A stretch of DNA of 64,000 nucleotides from Yamagishiella unicocca. Its lineage: Eukaryota; Chlorophyta; Chlorophyceae; Chlamydomonadales; Volvocaceae. Of the stretch, positions 61,804 through 64,000 are shown piece after piece. Location of the stretch: the NCBI GenBank assembly GCA_003116995.1, contig BDSL01000056.1, forward strand, positions 310,001 through 374,000. The letters run 5' to 3'. Under the pieces are notes generated by a model. It saw nothing but the letters and a program-made list of their open reading frames with translations. It did no database searches and had not been told where the DNA came from. The number at the start of each line of letters is the position of its first letter. The stretch's first letter is position 1. Made by a program: the position numbers and the translations under genes.

Positions 61804-62229
61804 CTGCAGGCCAGTGCACCGCGTCCAATGGCAGCACGTGCTTTAGAGGCTGGATCCACGACACGCTTAATAAGGCCTCCGGCTCGTGTATGGCAGAGCA
61901 CAAGGCGGCCCCCTCCCTGTAGGCCGCGCGCCGGAAGCCTACCCGTCACCCACCTGGCCCATGAGGGATGCCGGCACCTCTGCACTCACCTTGGGCCTAG
62001 CAGCCACACCTCGTGCGCGCGGCAGTAGCAAGCGCTGCTGGCTACATGGATCTGGATCCGAGATCCAACCATGCTACTGCGCCCCGGGGCCCTGGCTGGA
62101 CTGCATCGGCGCACACCCCGCATGCGGTAGGCTACTCCCAAATCACCCCCGGGGGTCCCTCGCTGGCATCCCTGCGGGGGGCCCTCGTTGGCATCCTTGC
62201 CTTAGGTTGCTGTCCCTCCACCCGCCTAC

Positions 62230-63943
62230 CTCCGGCACAAACAACAACGCCACGACCCGCGGGTCGGGGCCGCTGTCGCCGTCGCCGTCGCCCTCTCGGT
62301 GCGCCACAGGATCAGCCGCGAGCAGGAACTCCTCCGTGGTCGCGCGGTAGTTGAGCTGCGGCTCCGTGTCGTACACGGTGGAGAGCTGGGAGGGCGCACA
62401 CGCGGGGTGGTGGTGGGGGGTGTTTTTGAGTACCTAGCGGGGGGGGAGGATAGATCAGCACGGGCGGGGTGTGGAGGCGCGATGGGCATCTATCCGCCAC
62501 TCTTTGGCGTTTCGAACACGTACGCGTTGTCTGTTTATATTGTCAACACACGGGGTACGTTGTTGTCCGTGGCTCCTAGCGGCTCAGGTTTCGTGTGTTA
62601 CAGGTATCACACGCGGGACTGAGGCCTTAAGACTCCACGGGCGCGGATCAGGCGGCGGCCGGGTTGCTTGATTGGCAATGTGAGTGCTAAGGCGCCAGGG
62701 CAGGTAGATGCCAGCTGCTTCGGATGGATCAAGGTTCAAAAAGACCTGCACCGGTGCTTCCTGCCCGGACGGCCCAGGCGGCGGCGCCCGTAGACGCAGG
62801 GCCGCCAGCAGCAGCCAACCCGGAGGCGCTCTTGCCTTGAGGGGGCAGGGCTCGTACAGCTCCACCTCGCCATCCACCGCCCGCCATGCCTCCCAGCCGC
62901 CGCGCAGGATGTACGGCGAGGGGTGGCCGTACAGCAGCAGCTGCCACCACACGCGGGCCGCGATCATGCTCGTCCCATTGGCATACACCTGCGTGCCGGT
63001 CGCACACGCACCCGGGGGCTTGCCGCCCCGCCGAACAGTACGACACAACGGGACGAGCGAGCGCTCAGCGGGGCCCTTGCACGGTTGTTGCACTGTCAGA
63101 GGTCCTGGGCCGGGACGTGCCCCGGCCTTCCGGCCACGTCTCCGGCCCCAAAACCCTAAACCCCTAGGACCCAAGCGTATTTGCTGCACGACACCTGTAC
63201 GACAGCTGGCGTTCAGGGCGCCGACGCAAACCGATTTGACCACCTCATCCAAAACAGATCAACCGCTACCGGGCGCCGTGGGGTGTAGAGGTGGCTAGCA
63301 CCGGCCTGCTCACTTGACCCGCGGTGTCACCGCACCCCCACGGCCTCCCCAGCGCCAACACCTCCATGGACCCCCTTCCCCAACCCACCACCAGCGCCCC
63401 CTCCCGCCTCGCGCCCCCCCCCCCCTACCACCGCGGGATCCCGGTGCCTCAAGGCTGTGCACCATCTGCACTTCCCATGTCGAGTAACCGGTCCTTTCCT
63501 GTAACCCCACCACCGGGGCCCCCTCGAGTCACACCCAGCTCACCACCACAGGCCGCTCGGCGGACAAGCCGCGCGCCTCGAAACACGGCACGAACACGTC
63601 CGGCTCCACCACCACCGTCAGCACCTCCCCGCCGCGCGCGGCGGCGCTGCTCGAAGTGCTGCTGCTGCTGCCGGTGCTGCTACTGCTGCTGCTGCTGTCG
63701 GTGCTGCTACTGCTGCCGGCGCTGCTACTGCTGCTGCTGCCGCCGGTGCCGGCGTCGTCGCCCTGCGGGTCCGCCTCAGCGCCCCACCTCGCGTCTGCGG
63801 CGTCAGGCTCCGACGTTGACGTCTTCCTGCCCACCACGTGTTGGCGCCAGGCGGCACCGTCGCGTACCCAGCTCACGAACACAGCACCCTGTGTGCTTGG
63901 GGGGGAGCGGTCGAAGCTGTTCAGATCGTTAAGGATGGCCGCG
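62230..63943 (-). CDS. Rhodanese-like domain protein (5' end outside the window, 3' end unresolved)
   Basis: Three exons fit. 63943-63544 has AAAILNDLNSFDR, VFVSWVRDGAAWRQ, a long Ser/Thr run and EVLTVVVEPDVFVPCFEARG. The next exon starts at 62988 (VYANGTSMIAARVWWQLLLYGHP, then YILRGGWEAWRA). The third, 62385-62230 (LSTVYDTEPQLNYRATTEEF), ends at a GTAGGC donor. Joined, exons 1 and 2 read PVVVYANGTS...AARVWW..LYGH..ILRGGWEAW, the second half of a rhodanese fold. The active-site Cys expected after VVVY is Ala, so sulfurtransferase activity is unlikely. The donor of exon 2 is not settled (a GC donor after CPLK or a later site). A further exon starting at 61916 (GGGRLVLCHTRAGGLIKRVV) is in phase with exon 3. 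Confidence 0.6.
63650..63740 (-). repeat. GCTGCTG-type trinucleotide tract in the rhodanese-like exon
   Basis: Encodes a long Ser/Thr/Gly run in the minus-strand reading frame. Coding and in frame. Confidence 0.6.
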
Positions 63944-64000
63944 GCCTACCGGATGGCCCTCCACACATATCTGGGCGGAGGGGAACCCCTTAGCGACGCC

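Overview
The window looks like nuclear DNA of a chlamydomonadalean (Volvox/Chlamydomonas-type) green alga. It is GC-rich, its host genes carry many short GT-AG introns full of minisatellites, its mobile elements are of types known from volvocine algae, and one CCAR1 intron holds three TTTTAGGG units, the Chlamydomonas telomere repeat. I ran no database search; all names come from motifs read in the translations.

Layout. (1) 1-4.2 kb: the 3' part of a Ty3/gypsy chromovirus (protease, RT, RNase H, integrase, chromodomain) with polypurine tract and 3' LTR start. (2) 5.27-13.73 kb: a nearly intact DIRS-group (Kangaroo/PAT-like) tyrosine-recombinase retrotransposon. It has split direct repeats A1-B1-A2-B2 (55 and 131 bp, identical pairs), Gag and RT/RNase H on the minus strand, a tyrosine recombinase on the plus strand, and a 339-bp inverted copy of its own coding DNA between B1 and A2. 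(3) 13.7-16.4 kb: repeats and a decayed kinase-like fragment. (4) 16.5-33.7 kb: two divergent host genes sharing a 403-bp intergenic region. One is an MTG1-type circularly permuted GTPase (minus, 8 exons, 485 aa). The other is a CCAR1/CARP-1-like regulator (plus, 20 exons, 1548 aa), with Q-rich, S1-like, G-patch-like, RS-like, DBC1, SAP, EF-hand-like and coiled-coil parts. (5) 36.4-38.0 kb: a membrane-anchored GNAT acetyltransferase (minus). (6) 40.3-61.0 kb: a tandem array of four F-box-like/ankyrin-repeat genes (A-D, all minus, two exons each). Two decayed copies, duplicated spacers and two LINE tail fragments lie between them. (7) 61.5-64 kb: the 3' part of a rhodanese-like gene (minus) that leaves the window and whose tail abuts a fragment of the array.

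How the parts relate. MTG1-type GTPases act in organellar ribosome assembly and CCAR1 proteins in nuclear transcription and splicing; their head-to-head layout suggests a shared promoter region. The ankyrin array is the dynamic part: subtypes alternate (A and C alike, B and D alike), which fits duplication of a two-gene unit. One copy (A) is frameshifted, and an approximately 88-codon reading frame travels with every copy and recurs beside the rhodanese-like gene.
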